Source: Halorubrum sp. Hd13
GTDB lineage: Archaea; Halobacteriota; Halobacteria; Halobacteriales; Haloferacaceae
Reading direction: 5' to 3'
NCBI RefSeq assembly: GCF_002252755.1
Contig: NZ_NHOY01000092.1
Span: 1 to 60,845 of the forward strand
DNA: 60,845 nucleotides
Part shown: piece by piece, positions 20,225 through 28,526 of the stretch
Numbering within the stretch: the stretch's first letter is position 1
Layout of the letters: every line of letters begins with the position of its first letter
Program-made: the position numbers and the translations under genes
The notes under the pieces: generated by a model
The model's input: the letters and a program-made list of their open reading frames with translations, nothing else
What the model was told of the DNA's origin: nothing
The model's database searches: none

Positions 20225-20779
20225 TCAGAGCGAGTCCGCCAGGCGCTCGGCCGCCTCCTCGATACTGTCCTCGTTCTCGATGAACCGGACCGGCGCGTTC
20301 TGGTCGCGCGCGTACTGGAGCGCGGCGGAGCGGTTGAGGTCCTGTTCGAAGGAGATCTTGCGCTCGGTCACCGCGTGCGAGTCGCGGTCGCCCGTCCGCC
20401 GGCGGTCGAGGATGGTCTCCGGACTCGCTTCCACGAGGACGAACGCGCTCGGCGAGACGTCGTGGAGCACCTCCGAGGGGAGCCCTTGGACGTAGCCGGC
20501 CTTCGTTTCGACCGCCAAGTGCGTCGAGAGGAGGACGTCCGCCTCCGCCGCCTCGTCGGCGACGAACTCGCCCGCGCGGCGCTGGAGCCGGCGCGTCTGC
20601 GACTGTGAGAGATCGCCCAGTTTCGCCCGTTCGGTCGTGAGCCCCATCGCGGCCGCCTGTTCGAGCATCACGTCGCCGAAGTTGATCAGTTTGTACCCGT
20701 CTCCGAGCCCGCGTCGGACGGCCTGACAGACGCTCGAGAGCCCGACGCCGTTGACTCCGGACACCAGCGTAACCGCCAT
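20225..20779 (-). CDS. adkA: Adenylate kinase, archaeal type
   Basis: Catalyses ATP + AMP = 2 ADP. 184 residues, the size of the trimeric archaeal AdkA family. P-loop GVNGVGLSS (8-16) replaces the usual Lys, as also occurs in this family (Methanococcus has GVPGVGGTT). The AMP-site segment NFGDVMLEQAAAMG, the RRLQRRAGEFVADEA helix and STHLAVETKAGYVQGLP follow the family pattern. The start codon overlaps the stop codon of the upstream DUF5789-type gene (TGATG), so the two are translationally coupled. Assignment rests on pattern similarity from memory. Confidence 0.88.
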   Translation of the reverse strand: MAVTLVSGVNGVGLSSVCQAVRRGLGDGYKLINFGDVMLEQAAAMGLTTERAKLGDLSQSQTRRLQRRAGEFVADEAAEADVLLSTHLAVETKAGYVQGLPSEVLHDVSPSAFVLVEASPETILDRRRTGDRDSHAVTERKISFEQDLNRSAALQYARDQNAPVRFIENEDSIEEAAERLADSL

Positions 20780-21063
20780 CAGAAGCTCACCTCGGTGTCC
20801 TCGTCCTGCGGCATGGCGCCGCGGTCGTCGTAGTACCGGCGTCCGATAAACTGCGCCCCGACGAGCGACATCATCGTGTCGTAGAGGTCGTCTGCCGAGT
20901 GGAACTCCTCCATGTCGGACCGCTCGATCACCGCTCGGATCGTCGTGGCCTCTCCGTCCGGAGGCGACAGCTCCGTGCTACCCACCGTCTCTAGCACCGC
21001 CTTCCGTGAGGCCGGAAACTGTAGCTTCCGTGCGAACAGATCGCGAGTCTCTGGTAAGCGCAT
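20779..21063 (-). CDS. DUF5789-like small protein
   Basis: 94 residues, haloarchaeal. Contains LPETRDLFARKLQFPASRKA, a Gly/Ser-Pro-Pro turn, VIERSDMEEFHSADDLYDTM and the C-terminal IGRRYYDDRGAMPQDED; I recognise this pattern as the DUF5789 family (related to DUF2795). No catalytic motif. The ATG at 21063 is preceded by a TATA-like TACTTTACC about 27 bases upstream; an open frame further upstream is not protein-like. First gene of a two-gene unit with adkA, with the stop and start overlapping by one base. Function unknown. Confidence 0.85.
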   Translation of the reverse strand: MRLPETRDLFARKLQFPASRKAVLETVGSTELSPPDGEATTIRAVIERSDMEEFHSADDLYDTMMSLVGAQFIGRRYYDDRGAMPQDEDTEVSF

Positions 21064-21156
21064 ACATATCACATGACACTGTGTGGTAAAGTAGCTACGC
21101 GTGTGGTCCCGTCCGAGGGATCGCCGCGGCCGGCGCAACGCCGCTCGGAGCAGTGC

Positions 21157-21213
21157 GCTCTGATCGCACCGCACGGAGCGATAGGCTCTGATCGCACCGC
21201 ACGGAGCGATACG
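21157..21213. repeat. 28-base direct repeat, two copies
   Basis: CTCTGATCGCACCGCACGGA plus GCGATA at about 21158 and 21186, directly after the stop codon end of the minus-strand TIM-barrel gene. Confidence 0.88.
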
Positions 21214-21214
21214 C

Positions 21215-22003
21215 TCAGCGCAGCGCCCTTCGGAGGGTCGCTGCCCCGCGCTCGATCGACGCGATCGGATCGGCGGGGTCGTCGTGCTCGTAGACGAGCC
21301 ACTCGACGTCGGCGTTCCGCGCGCTCGCGACGACCGCGTCGAGGTCCACGTCGCCCTCGCCGAGCGCGACCGACTCGCCGCGATCGGCGTCGACGTCGGT
21401 GACGTGGACGTGCGTGATCCGGCCGGCGTGTCGGTCGATCAGCTCGGCGGGGTCCGCCCCGCCGACGAGCGCCCAGCCGGCGTCGATCTCTAACTCGACC
21501 CGATCGTCGGTCCGGTCGATCAGTCGCTCGATAGCGGGGTCGCCGTCGAGGCTCGCGAACTCCTGGTCGTGGTTGTGGTACGCGAGCCGGACGCGCTGGG
21601 CGTCGAGGGCCGCCGCGAGGTCGTTCAGCCGCGTCGCGACCGCTTCGACCGCGGCCGCGCTCTCGAAGTGCGTCGGGTCGAGCCACGGGACGACGAGCGT
21701 GTCGACGCCGAGCCGGTCGTAGCGGTCGACGGTCTCGTCGAAGTCGTCTTCCAACGCCTCGGCCGGCGTGTCTTCCAACGCCTCGGCCGGCGTGTCTTCC
21801 AACGCCTCGATCGGGACGTGCGCGGAGGCGGCCTCCAGACCGTTCCGGTCGAGCGCCGCGAGCACCGCCTCGATCGGCGACTCGCCAACCCGGTAGGCGA
21901 ACTCCACTCCGTCGTAGCCGGCCCCGCCCACGCGGTCGAGCAGCTCCGGGAGCGGAGCGTCGATCGAGCGCAGCGTGTACAGCTGGACCGCGATATCGAT
22001 CAT
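21215..22003 (-). CDS. Sugar phosphate isomerase/epimerase-like TIM barrel protein
   Basis: 262 residues of the xylose-isomerase-like TIM barrel superfamily. It starts MIDIAVQLYTLRS, then GYDGVEFAYRVG, LVVPWLDPTHF, RLAYHNHDQEF (a His pair typical of the metal site), ELEIDAGWALVGG and THVHVTDVD. These supply the usual Glu/Asp/His metal ligands. The exact reaction is unknown; related proteins isomerise or epimerise keto-sugars or inositol derivatives. Residues about 66-86 are an 8-residue duplication (EALEDTPA twice plus EALED), an expansion not usual in the family. Divergent from the TPP enzyme gene, with a 122-base shared promoter region. Confidence 0.88.
   Translation of the reverse strand: MIDIAVQLYTLRSIDAPLPELLDRVGGAGYDGVEFAYRVGESPIEAVLAALDRNGLEAASAHVPIEALEDTPAEALEDTPAEALEDDFDETVDRYDRLGVDTLVVPWLDPTHFESAAAVEAVATRLNDLAAALDAQRVRLAYHNHDQEFASLDGDPAIERLIDRTDDRVELEIDAGWALVGGADPAELIDRHAGRITHVHVTDVDADRGESVALGEGDVDLDAVVASARNADVEWLVYEHDDPADPIASIERGAATLRRALR
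21746..21809. repeat. 24-base in-frame tandem repeat in the TIM barrel gene
   Basis: Exact 24-base units at 21746-21769 and 21770-21793 plus a partial third; they encode EALEDTPA. Being a multiple of three, gain or loss of copies keeps the frame. Confidence 0.92.
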
Positions 22004-22125
22004 AGCTGTCGTTTCTCGGCCACCGATGTGTTGATTCGGATATCCCGCGGCCGCGACGCCGCCGACCGGCCGGCGGCCCCCGATGCCGCCGAAGGTTTGA
22101 ACACGCGCTCCGTCGACCTCGCGGT

Positions 22126-23913
22126 ATGGAGACTACCGACTCCCCGGGCGGTACGATCGCCGACGGGGTCGACGCGCCGACCGTCGCCGAAGCGGTCGTC
22201 GACCACATGCTCGACCGCGGGGTCGACGTCGCCTTCGGGATCCCCGGGAAGCAGACGCTCCCGCTCAACCGAGCGCTCGCCGATCGCGACGCGCGGTTCG
22301 TGGTCGCGCGCCACGAGACGGCAGTCACCCACCAGGCGTGGGGGTACGCCGAGACGAGCGAGCCGGGCGCGATGGCGGCGACGGTCGTCGTCCCCGGGCC
22401 GGGAGATATGAACGCGATGAACGGGCTGAAGAACGCCCTGAACGACTGCGTCCCCCTCCTCCACCTCGCCGTCGAGACGGAGCGCGAGGTGCGCGGCGGC
22501 GACGGAATCCACGAGACGCCGCCCGAGACGTACGACACGGTCGTCAAGGAGAACGTCCTCGTGGACTCGCCGGCGGGCGCCGTCCCCGCCGTCGCCGACG
22601 CGATTCGCGTCGCTCGCGAACACCCGCAGGGGCCGGTTCGTGTCGGGATCCCGAAGGACGTCCTCGCGAGCCGGACGCCGCAGCCCGCGGTCGGAGAGCG
22701 GTCGCCGAGCGCGCCGCCGGCCCCGCCCGCCGACGCCGTCGACCGCGCCGCGGAACTGCTCGCGGGGGCCGACGCCCCGGCGATCCTCGCGGGCGGCGGC
22801 GTGCGACGGGCCGGCGCGAGCGACGCGCTCCGGTCCGTCGCGGAGGCGCTCGACGCGCCGGTCGCGACCACGTACAAGGGGAAGGGAACGCTGCCGGAGA
22901 CGCACGCGCTCTCCGCCGGCGTCCTCTGCGGCGGGTCGAGCACCGACCTCCGGGAACTGCTCGGCGCGGCCGACGTCGGGCTCGTCGTCGGGTCCGACCT
23001 CGACGCGGTCGCGACCGCCTCGTGGTCGGTCTCGATGCCGGACCGGCTCGTCCACGTCACCCTCGACGGAGACGACGTCGGATTCGGCTACGAGACGGAA
23101 CTCGGGGTCGTCGCCGACGCGGACGCGTTCCTTCGTGCGCTCGACGATCGTCTCGACCAGGGCCGGGAGGCGGACCCCTCGCCGCCGGTCTCGTCGTCGC
23201 CGGCCTCGTCGTCGCCGGCGGCGGACGGGGCCGAACTCGACGGCGCCGAGCGGGCCGGTGCGGTCAGGTCGGCCGACGAGGAGCGGTTCGCGACGCTCGC
23301 CGACGGGCGGGCCCCCGACGACCCGCTCCGGTCCGTCGAAGTCCTCCGGGAGGTCCGGGAGGCGCTCCCGGACGAGACCGTCGTCACGGCGGACGCGGGC
23401 GGGTTCCGGCTCTGGACGCTCGTCTCCTTCCCGGCGTCGGGGCCTCGATCGTACGTCAACCCGGGGTCGTGGGCGACGATGGGCACCGGGCTCCCGTCGG
23501 CGATCGGCGCGAGGCTCGCCAACCCCGACCGCGACGCCGTCGCGCTCACCGGGGACGGCGGACTCATGATGTGCGTTCACGAGCTACACACGCTCGCCGC
23601 CGAGGACCTCGACGTGACGGTGGTCGCGCTCAACAACGACGACTACGCGATCATCAGCGAGGAGGCGTCGCGCTCGTACGACTTTCCCGAAAGCGCCTAC
23701 GGGTGGGCGGACGCGGGCCTCGACCTGGTCGCCGTCGCGTCCGGGATGGGCGTCCCCGCGGAGCGGGTGACCGACCTCGACGCGGTCGGGGACGCGGTCG
23801 ACGCGGCCCGGCGCCGCGACGGCCCCGCGCTGGTCGAGGTCGTGACTGACGCGGCGGAGCCGCAGGCGAGCGAGTGGATGACGCGGGACCGCCCCGTCGA
23901 CGAGGAGCGATAG
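22126..23913 (+). CDS. Thiamine-pyrophosphate-dependent enzyme (acetolactate synthase-like)
   Basis: 595 residues with the three-domain layout of the acetolactate synthase/benzoylformate decarboxylase superfamily. N-terminal domain: catalytic Glu64 in ARHETAVTHQAWGYA. Central domain, FAD/NAD-type fold: about 205-340, with GGGVRRAGASDALRSVAEAL. C-terminal TPP domain: NPGSWATMGTGLPSAIGARL, then the Mg2+/TPP motif GDGGLMM to NNDDYAII. A disordered insert (PPVSSSPASSSPAADGAEL) links the last two domains and is unusual. It is not clearly IlvB; the reaction could be a decarboxylation or carboligation of a 2-oxo acid. The start at 22126 is the first in-frame ATG. Confidence 0.9.
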   Translation: METTDSPGGTIADGVDAPTVAEAVVDHMLDRGVDVAFGIPGKQTLPLNRALADRDARFVVARHETAVTHQAWGYAETSEPGAMAATVVVPGPGDMNAMNGLKNALNDCVPLLHLAVETEREVRGGDGIHETPPETYDTVVKENVLVDSPAGAVPAVADAIRVAREHPQGPVRVGIPKDVLASRTPQPAVGERSPSAPPAPPADAVDRAAELLAGADAPAILAGGGVRRAGASDALRSVAEALDAPVATTYKGKGTLPETHALSAGVLCGGSSTDLRELLGAADVGLVVGSDLDAVATASWSVSMPDRLVHVTLDGDDVGFGYETELGVVADADAFLRALDDRLDQGREADPSPPVSSSPASSSPAADGAELDGAERAGAVRSADEERFATLADGRAPDDPLRSVEVLREVREALPDETVVTADAGGFRLWTLVSFPASGPRSYVNPGSWATMGTGLPSAIGARLANPDRDAVALTGDGGLMMCVHELHTLAAEDLDVTVVALNNDDYAIISEEASRSYDFPESAYGWADAGLDLVAVASGMGVPAERVTDLDAVGDAVDAARRRDGPALVEVVTDAAEPQASEWMTRDRPVDEER

Positions 23914-24028
23914 CCGAAGGGACGCGAACGGCCGCCAGTCCCGTCGATGGTCCCCGTCAGAACGTTTCACGCCTCGCGTTTCGGGTATCTGAAGCGAGAT
24001 ATATACGGGCGGGACGGCGACGGTCCGC

Positions 24029-24457
24029 ATGCGCAATCCGTGGGTCCACGACGACGTGCCGGAGGCGGCCGGCTCCGGGTACGGCGGGCGAGTGCAGCTG
24101 CTCGGTGCGGTCGTCTGGGGGGCGCTCCTGTGCGGCGTCGGCGGGACCGCGCTCCTCGTCGGGACCGGGACGGTCGAACCGGCGCTCGCGGCGTCGCTGC
24201 GGTCGGCCGTCACCTACGTTCTCGCCGGGGCGGCGTCGGTGCTCCTGTTGCCTCTCGTCTTGCGGCTTCTCGCCGTCTCGCGGCTGCTCGCTGCGGTCGC
24301 CTTCCTCGCCGGCGCGTGGCTGGTCGGGGGGTTCGTCTGGAGCCGCGAGTCCGAGCGTATCCTCGGGACCCTCCCGGGCGAGGGAGGTCTCGGCCCGGGC
24401 GCGGAGTCGTTCGGTGGTCTGTTCGAACTGGCGGAGACGCTCTTCGCGCTCCTCTGA
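24029..24457 (+). CDS. Small membrane protein
   Basis: 142 residues with three predicted membrane helices (about 27-50, 59-83 and 85-106). N-terminus MRNPWVHDDVPEAAGSGYGG and the acidic C-terminal tail are soluble. TATA box GATATATAC ends about 25 bases before the ATG, supporting a leaderless start. Not recognised as any named family; conserved-looking but of unknown role. Sits 115 bases after the TPP enzyme gene, likely separately transcribed. Confidence 0.75.
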   Translation: MRNPWVHDDVPEAAGSGYGGRVQLLGAVVWGALLCGVGGTALLVGTGTVEPALAASLRSAVTYVLAGAASVLLLPLVLRLLAVSRLLAAVAFLAGAWLVGGFVWSRESERILGTLPGEGGLGPGAESFGGLFELAETLFALL

Positions 24458-24509
24458 ACCGCCCGCGCCCCGGACTGCCGGCGATCGCGACCGGGTGAGT
24501 CGGAGCGTG

Positions 24510-24530
24510 AACCTTAACAACATTCGTTGT
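24510..24530 (+). promoter_or_regulatory. Promoter and inverted-repeat operator upstream of the oxidoreductase
   Basis: A TATA-like CCTTAACAA (24512-24520) merges with the inverted repeat ACAAC-ATTC-GTTGT (24517-24530), 12 bases before the ATG at 24542. A protein bound there would block the promoter. Inference only. Confidence 0.45.
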
Positions 24531-24541
24531 GAATTCGGCGT

Positions 24542-25612
24542 ATGACTCACGCGAACGACATCGCCGTCGGCATCGTCGGCCTCGGCGGGATCGGGAAGCA
24601 CCACGCGACGAAGCTGACGGAACGCGGCGCGAACCTCGTCGGCGGCATGGACATCGACGCCGACGCCCGGCGGCGGTTCCACGAGGAGTTCGACGTCCAC
24701 GCGTACGAGAGCGAGACGGACCTGTACGAGGACTGCGACGCCGTCCTGATCACGACGCCGAACCGCTTCCACGAGGAGTACGCCGTCTCGGCGCTGAAGG
24801 CCGGCCTCGACGTGCTCTTGGAGAAGCCGCTCGCACACACGGTCGAGAGCGCCGAGCGCATCGCCGCGGCCGCCCGCGACGCCGAGGGGTTCTGCATGGT
24901 CGGGTTCAACAACCGGTTCGCGGAGCCCGTCCAGGTGATCAAAGGCTACCAGGACGAGGGGCGGTTCGGCGAGACGACCCACGTCGAGGCGAACTACGTC
25001 CGCCGCCGGGGAGTCCCCGGCCGCGGCTCGTGGTTCACGTCGGGCGACGTCGCCGGGGGCGGCGCGCTCATCGACATCGGCGTCCACGCCGTCGACCTGG
25101 CGCTGTACTTCCTCGACCACCCGGAGGTCGTCGAGGTGTCGGGCGAGACGCGCTCCGAGTTCGGGAGCCGGGACGACTACGCGTTCGTCCACATGTGGGG
25201 CGACGACAACGGCGCCGAGGGGTTCGACGTCGAGGACTCGGCGTCGGCGTTCATCCGCGACGCCGACGGCAACACGGTGTCGCTGGAGGTCGCGTGGGCG
25301 ACGAACCGACCGACGAACGACGAGTTCGTGATCCGCGGGACGGAGGCGGGCGCGACGTTCGACCGCGGCAGCGACGAGCTCACGATCCACGAGGCGCGCT
25401 CCTTCGACGGCGACAGCCACCACTTCTCCGACACCGAGGTCGAGACCCGCGAGGGCGACAGCCACGGGGCCGAGCAGTCGGCGTTCCTCGAAGCGGTCGC
25501 CGCGGGCGAGGCGCCCGCGATCAACACGATCGACGAGGCGCTCTCCGTCCAGCGCGTCATCGACGCAATCTACCGATCCTCGGAGCGCGGCGAGGCCGTC
25601 CGGCTGGACTGA
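24542..25612 (+). CDS. Gfo/Idh/MocA family oxidoreductase
   Basis: NAD(P)-dependent sugar or polyol dehydrogenase, 356 residues. Rossmann motif GIVGLGGIGKHH (about 10-21); DAVLITTPNRFHEEYAVSAL; the signature Lys in EKPLAHT (about 97-103); then the GFNNRF segment and an alpha/beta domain with GGGALIDIGVHAVDLALYFL, where the Asp/His pair is typical of the active site. The substrate is unknown; possibilities are sugar or inositol-type alcohols. No operon partner: the DUF418 gene follows after 97 bases. Confidence 0.93.
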   Translation: MTHANDIAVGIVGLGGIGKHHATKLTERGANLVGGMDIDADARRRFHEEFDVHAYESETDLYEDCDAVLITTPNRFHEEYAVSALKAGLDVLLEKPLAHTVESAERIAAAARDAEGFCMVGFNNRFAEPVQVIKGYQDEGRFGETTHVEANYVRRRGVPGRGSWFTSGDVAGGGALIDIGVHAVDLALYFLDHPEVVEVSGETRSEFGSRDDYAFVHMWGDDNGAEGFDVEDSASAFIRDADGNTVSLEVAWATNRPTNDEFVIRGTEAGATFDRGSDELTIHEARSFDGDSHHFSDTEVETREGDSHGAEQSAFLEAVAAGEAPAINTIDEALSVQRVIDAIYRSSERGEAVRLD

Positions 25613-25709
25613 GGCCGGCCCGGTCCCGCCCTCGGCCCGAGTCCCCGCCGTCTCCGGCTCCCGCTATCCGAACCTATTCGGTTCTCCGGTTCCTCCTCGG
25701 AAGCAATCC

Positions 25710-26930
25710 GTGACACGCGACGCCGGCCCGACCCCGCCCTCCGAACGCATCGTCAGCCTCGACGCGCTCAGAGGGTTCGCCCTGCTCGGAATCCTGCTCA
25801 TCAACGTCTGGGTGTTCGCGATGCCGGAGGCGTCGCTGTTGAACCCCACCGTGTACGCCGATTCCACCGTCTACGGCGACTTCACAGGCGCGAACTACTG
25901 GGCGTGGTTCGCCGGCCACGTGTTCGCGCAGTCGAAGCTCATCACGCTGTTCTCGGCGCTGTTCGGCGCCGGAGTCCTGCTGTTCGTCGGGAGCAAAGAG
26001 GAGAAGGGACAGGACGCGGTCCGGCTCCACTACCGGCGGACCGCGGTGCTCATCGCGGTCGGACTCGCGCACGCGTACCTGCTGTGGTACGGCGACATCC
26101 TCGTCGCCTACGGCTTCACCGGGCTGTTCCTGATCACGGTCCGCGACACGGACGCGAAACGGCTGGCGGCGCTCGGCGGACTCTTCCTGCTGTTCGTTCC
26201 CGTCACGGAGCTGTTCGCCGCGGTCAGCATCGGCGGCGACGCGATCGCGTCTCAGTGGGCGCCGAGCGAGGCCGCCCTGCGCCAGGAGGTGGCGACCTAC
26301 CGGAGCGGCTGGCTCGAACAGATGGACCACCGCGTCTCCGCCTCCTTCCAGCGACAGACGTCCGGCTTCATCGGGTCCAGCTTCTGGCGCGTCGGCGGCG
26401 TGATGCTGCTCGGAATGGCGCTGTACCGCTGGGGCGTGCTCACCGGCGAGCGCTCGGCGCGGTTTTATAAGCGGCTCGTCGCCGGCGGGGTCGTCGGCGT
26501 CGCGGTCGTCGTCGCCGGCGTCGCCTACATCGAGGCGAACGACTGGAGCGCGGGCGCGGCGCTGTACTGGCGTCAGTTCAACTACTGGGGGAGCCTCCTC
26601 GTCGCCGGGGGCTACGTCGGGCTCGTCATGCTGTACGCGAAGCGGCGGCCCGACGGTCCGGTGACGAGGACCTTCGCCGCGGTCGGCCGGACCGCGTTCA
26701 CCAACTACCTCCTCCAGACAGTGCTCGCGACCTCGATCTTCTACGGCCACGGCCTCGGCCTGTTCGGCTCCGTGAACCGCGTCGAACAGTACGGGATCGT
26801 CCTCGCCATCTGGGTCGTGCAGGTGGTGCTGTCGGTGGCGTGGCTCAACTACTACCGATACGGCCCCGTGGAGTGGGTCTGGCGGACGCTGACGTACGGG
26901 GAGCGGCAGCCGCTGAAGAATCCGAACTAA
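25710..26930 (+). CDS. DUF418 family membrane protein
   Basis: 406 residues with about ten membrane helices. The N-terminal ERIVSLDALRGFALLGILLINVW is the DUF1624/DUF418 opening; the C-terminus carries the DUF418 core with FAAVGRTAFTNYLLQTVLATS and WLNYYRYGPVEWVWRTLTYGE. Reported DUF418 proteins are uncharacterised; an acyltransferase-like fold has been proposed from the LDALRG motif. GTG start at 25710 is the only one that gives the family N-terminus intact. Confidence 0.9.
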   Translation: MTRDAGPTPPSERIVSLDALRGFALLGILLINVWVFAMPEASLLNPTVYADSTVYGDFTGANYWAWFAGHVFAQSKLITLFSALFGAGVLLFVGSKEEKGQDAVRLHYRRTAVLIAVGLAHAYLLWYGDILVAYGFTGLFLITVRDTDAKRLAALGGLFLLFVPVTELFAAVSIGGDAIASQWAPSEAALRQEVATYRSGWLEQMDHRVSASFQRQTSGFIGSSFWRVGGVMLLGMALYRWGVLTGERSARFYKRLVAGGVVGVAVVVAGVAYIEANDWSAGAALYWRQFNYWGSLLVAGGYVGLVMLYAKRRPDGPVTRTFAAVGRTAFTNYLLQTVLATSIFYGHGLGLFGSVNRVEQYGIVLAIWVVQVVLSVAWLNYYRYGPVEWVWRTLTYGERQPLKNPN

Positions 26931-27023
26931 TCGAATTTCGCTGGCCGTCATTTTCCCGGTTCGATCGTAGTCTGTGTATATGTCGTTGCCGTCGTTGGCA
27001 CGACGAACCCCTCCGGCGGCTCG

Positions 27024-27290
27024 GTTATAAATAATCGAACACGCGTCGACGGTGAAGGCATCCAAGGCTCCAGCCGTGAGGCGCGCCCCGCACCGCAACC
27101 GCAGCCTCACGCCTCCCCAGCCTCGCCGCTGGCACCCTCCGCTTCGCTTCGGGAGCCAGCGACTCCCTCGCGCGCGCTCTCGCCGGCGGCTACGCCGCCG
27201 GCTGTCAGAGGGACCTTCGGTCCCTCGCTACTCGCGGCCTCCGGCCGCTCAAAAAGCACGCGCCACCGCACGCTTATTAAAATAAGCCGT
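27024..27290 (+). ncRNA. Structured intergenic element, possible ncRNA or dispersed repeat
   Basis: The gene-free space 26931-27293 begins with a strong TATA (GGTTATAAATAATCG, 27022-27036). From about 27053 it holds a run of stable stem-loops: GCTGGC...GCCAGC with a GCTTCGCTTCGG loop, CGGCGGC-TAC-GCCGCCG, GAGGGACC-TTCG-GGTCCCTC and GCGGCC-TCC-GGCCGC. It ends with an AT palindrome, GCTTATT-AA-AATAAGC (27272-27287). The 77-residue ORF over it (Arg/Pro-rich) is not protein-like. Such elements occur as dispersed intergenic sequence in haloarchaea, from memory. Expression is unproven. Confidence 0.45.
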
Positions 27291-27293
27291 CAG

Positions 27294-28013
27294 TCAGGAC
27301 ACGTCGACGACTCGGTTCGACAGCGTCCCGACGCCCTCGTAGGTGATCTCGACGCGCTCGCCCGGTTCGACGAGCCCGGGGTTCGCCGGGCTCCCGAAGG
27401 CGACGCAGTCGCCGGGCTCGAAGGTGAACCGCTCCGAGAGGTACGAGACGATCTCGTGGGGACCGAACAGCATCAGCTCGGTGTTCGCGTCCTGACGCTG
27501 CTCCCCGCCGACCGTCGTCGAGATGTCGAGGTTCGTCGGGTCGACGTCGGTCTCGATCCACGGGCCGAGGGGCGCTGAGCCGTCGAACGCCTTCCGCGCG
27601 GTCCGCCCCTGCTGGTCGAGCGCGTCGACGTCGTTCATCACCGTGTAGCCGCGGACGACCTCGGGAACGTCCTCGGGGGCGACATCCCGGCAGCGCTCGT
27701 CGATGACGGCGACCAGCTCGCCGGCGTACGTCAGCTCGTCGGTCCACTCGGGGTACGCGATCGACTCGCCGTGCGCGAGCAGGCTCGCCGGCGGTTTGAT
27801 GAAGAAGTCGGGCTCCTCGGGCCGCTCGTACTCCATCTGATCGAGTGTCTCGACGTAGTTCCGTCCGACGCAGTAGAGCGCGCTCGGGTCGCAGGGCGGG
27901 AGGAGCCGCCCGTCGCGACCGACCTCGTAGCGGCCGTCGTCGTCGACGATCGTCCCGTCCTCGTAGCGTCCGGAGACCGGTCCGTCCGGCGTGAGCAGGC
28001 GTGCGAGTCGCAT
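27294..28013 (-). CDS. Fumarylacetoacetate hydrolase family protein
   Basis: 239 residues of the FAH superfamily, which hydrolyses or decarboxylates 2-oxo acid-type compounds such as fumarylpyruvate or acylpyruvates. Core motifs: YCVGRNYVETLDQM, PDFFIKPPASLLAHGESI, ELTYAGELVAVID, YTVMNDVDALDQQGR with KAFDGSAPLGPWI, and GDCVAFGSPANPG near the end. The acidic cluster E..E..D needed for Mg2+ is present (for example Glu in YAGELVAVIDE and Asp in MNDVDALD). The start ATG at 28013 is usual. Single gene; a 26-base repeat lies behind its promoter side. Confidence 0.92.
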   Translation of the reverse strand: MRLARLLTPDGPVSGRYEDGTIVDDDGRYEVGRDGRLLPPCDPSALYCVGRNYVETLDQMEYERPEEPDFFIKPPASLLAHGESIAYPEWTDELTYAGELVAVIDERCRDVAPEDVPEVVRGYTVMNDVDALDQQGRTARKAFDGSAPLGPWIETDVDPTNLDISTTVGGEQRQDANTELMLFGPHEIVSYLSERFTFEPGDCVAFGSPANPGLVEPGERVEITYEGVGTLSNRVVDVS

Positions 28014-28049
28014 GGCGGCACGTCCACGCGGGGGCGTCGAAAAGGCGTC

Positions 28050-28125
28050 GGTCGCGGTCAGTCGTCGTCACGGTCGATCGCGGTCAGTCGTCGTCGCGGT
28101 CGATCGCGGTCAGTCGTCGTCGGTC
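28050..28125. repeat. 26-base tandem repeat, 2.6 copies
   Basis: Unit GATCGCGGTCAGTCGTCGTC plus six bases, overlapping the stop-codon end of the minus-strand gene at 28110, so it encodes the final DDD residues. Its GTCAGTCGTCGTC core resembles the reverse complement of the 57848 repeat. Confidence 0.85.
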
Positions 28126-28526
28126 GCGGTCCCGATCACCACGCCAGACCGGATCTCCAGCGCGGTCTCGAACTCCTCGCGCCGCGTCCGACCCGAGCCC
28201 GCCCGCTCGACAGCCGTCTCGTGGGCGCGGGCGACGGCGTCGCGCTCGCGGTCAGTGAGTCCCAGCCGCTCCCCCACGCTCTCCCAGTGGTCGGGCTCCA
28301 CAAGGAACGTCTCGCGGTCAGGCTCGGTCGCGATGCGCTCGTATCGCCGCCTGTACTCGGCGATCCGCGGACCTAGGTCCGCCTGCACGCGGGCGAGGAG
28401 GGAGGGGAGCCGCTCGGCGGGGACGCTGGCGAGCGCCGCCGTCTTGACCAGCGCGGTCCCGTCGATCGGGTAGTCGCCGTTCGGCGACGTCGACCCCGTC
28501 CCGGGTGACTCCTCGTCGCCGGCCAT
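28110..28526 (-). CDS. Hypothetical protein, third gene of the SAMP/MoaD-like operon
   Basis: 138 residues. The N-terminus MAGDEESPGTGSTSPNG is disordered; the rest is alpha-helical with TALVKTAALASVPAERLPSL, RYERIATEPDRETFLVEP and DRERDAVARAHETAVERA. Ends in acidic TATDDD, where the gene runs into a 26-base repeat. Start codon overlaps the previous stop (TGATG), so it is translationally coupled. Not recognised; being co-transcribed with a ubiquitin-like protein, it may act with it (inference). Confidence 0.75.
   Translation of the reverse strand: MAGDEESPGTGSTSPNGDYPIDGTALVKTAALASVPAERLPSLLARVQADLGPRIAEYRRRYERIATEPDRETFLVEPDHWESVGERLGLTDRERDAVARAHETAVERAGSGRTRREEFETALEIRSGVVIGTATDDD

Noticed and set aside
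20225-20779. Inactive adenylate kinase because the P-loop Lys is missing
   Set aside because: The archaeal AdkA family also lacks the usual Lys in this loop, so absence alone does not mean loss of activity.
27052-27285. 77-codon ORF in the structured element
   Set aside because: Arg/Pro-rich translation of stem-loops; not acidic and not family-like.
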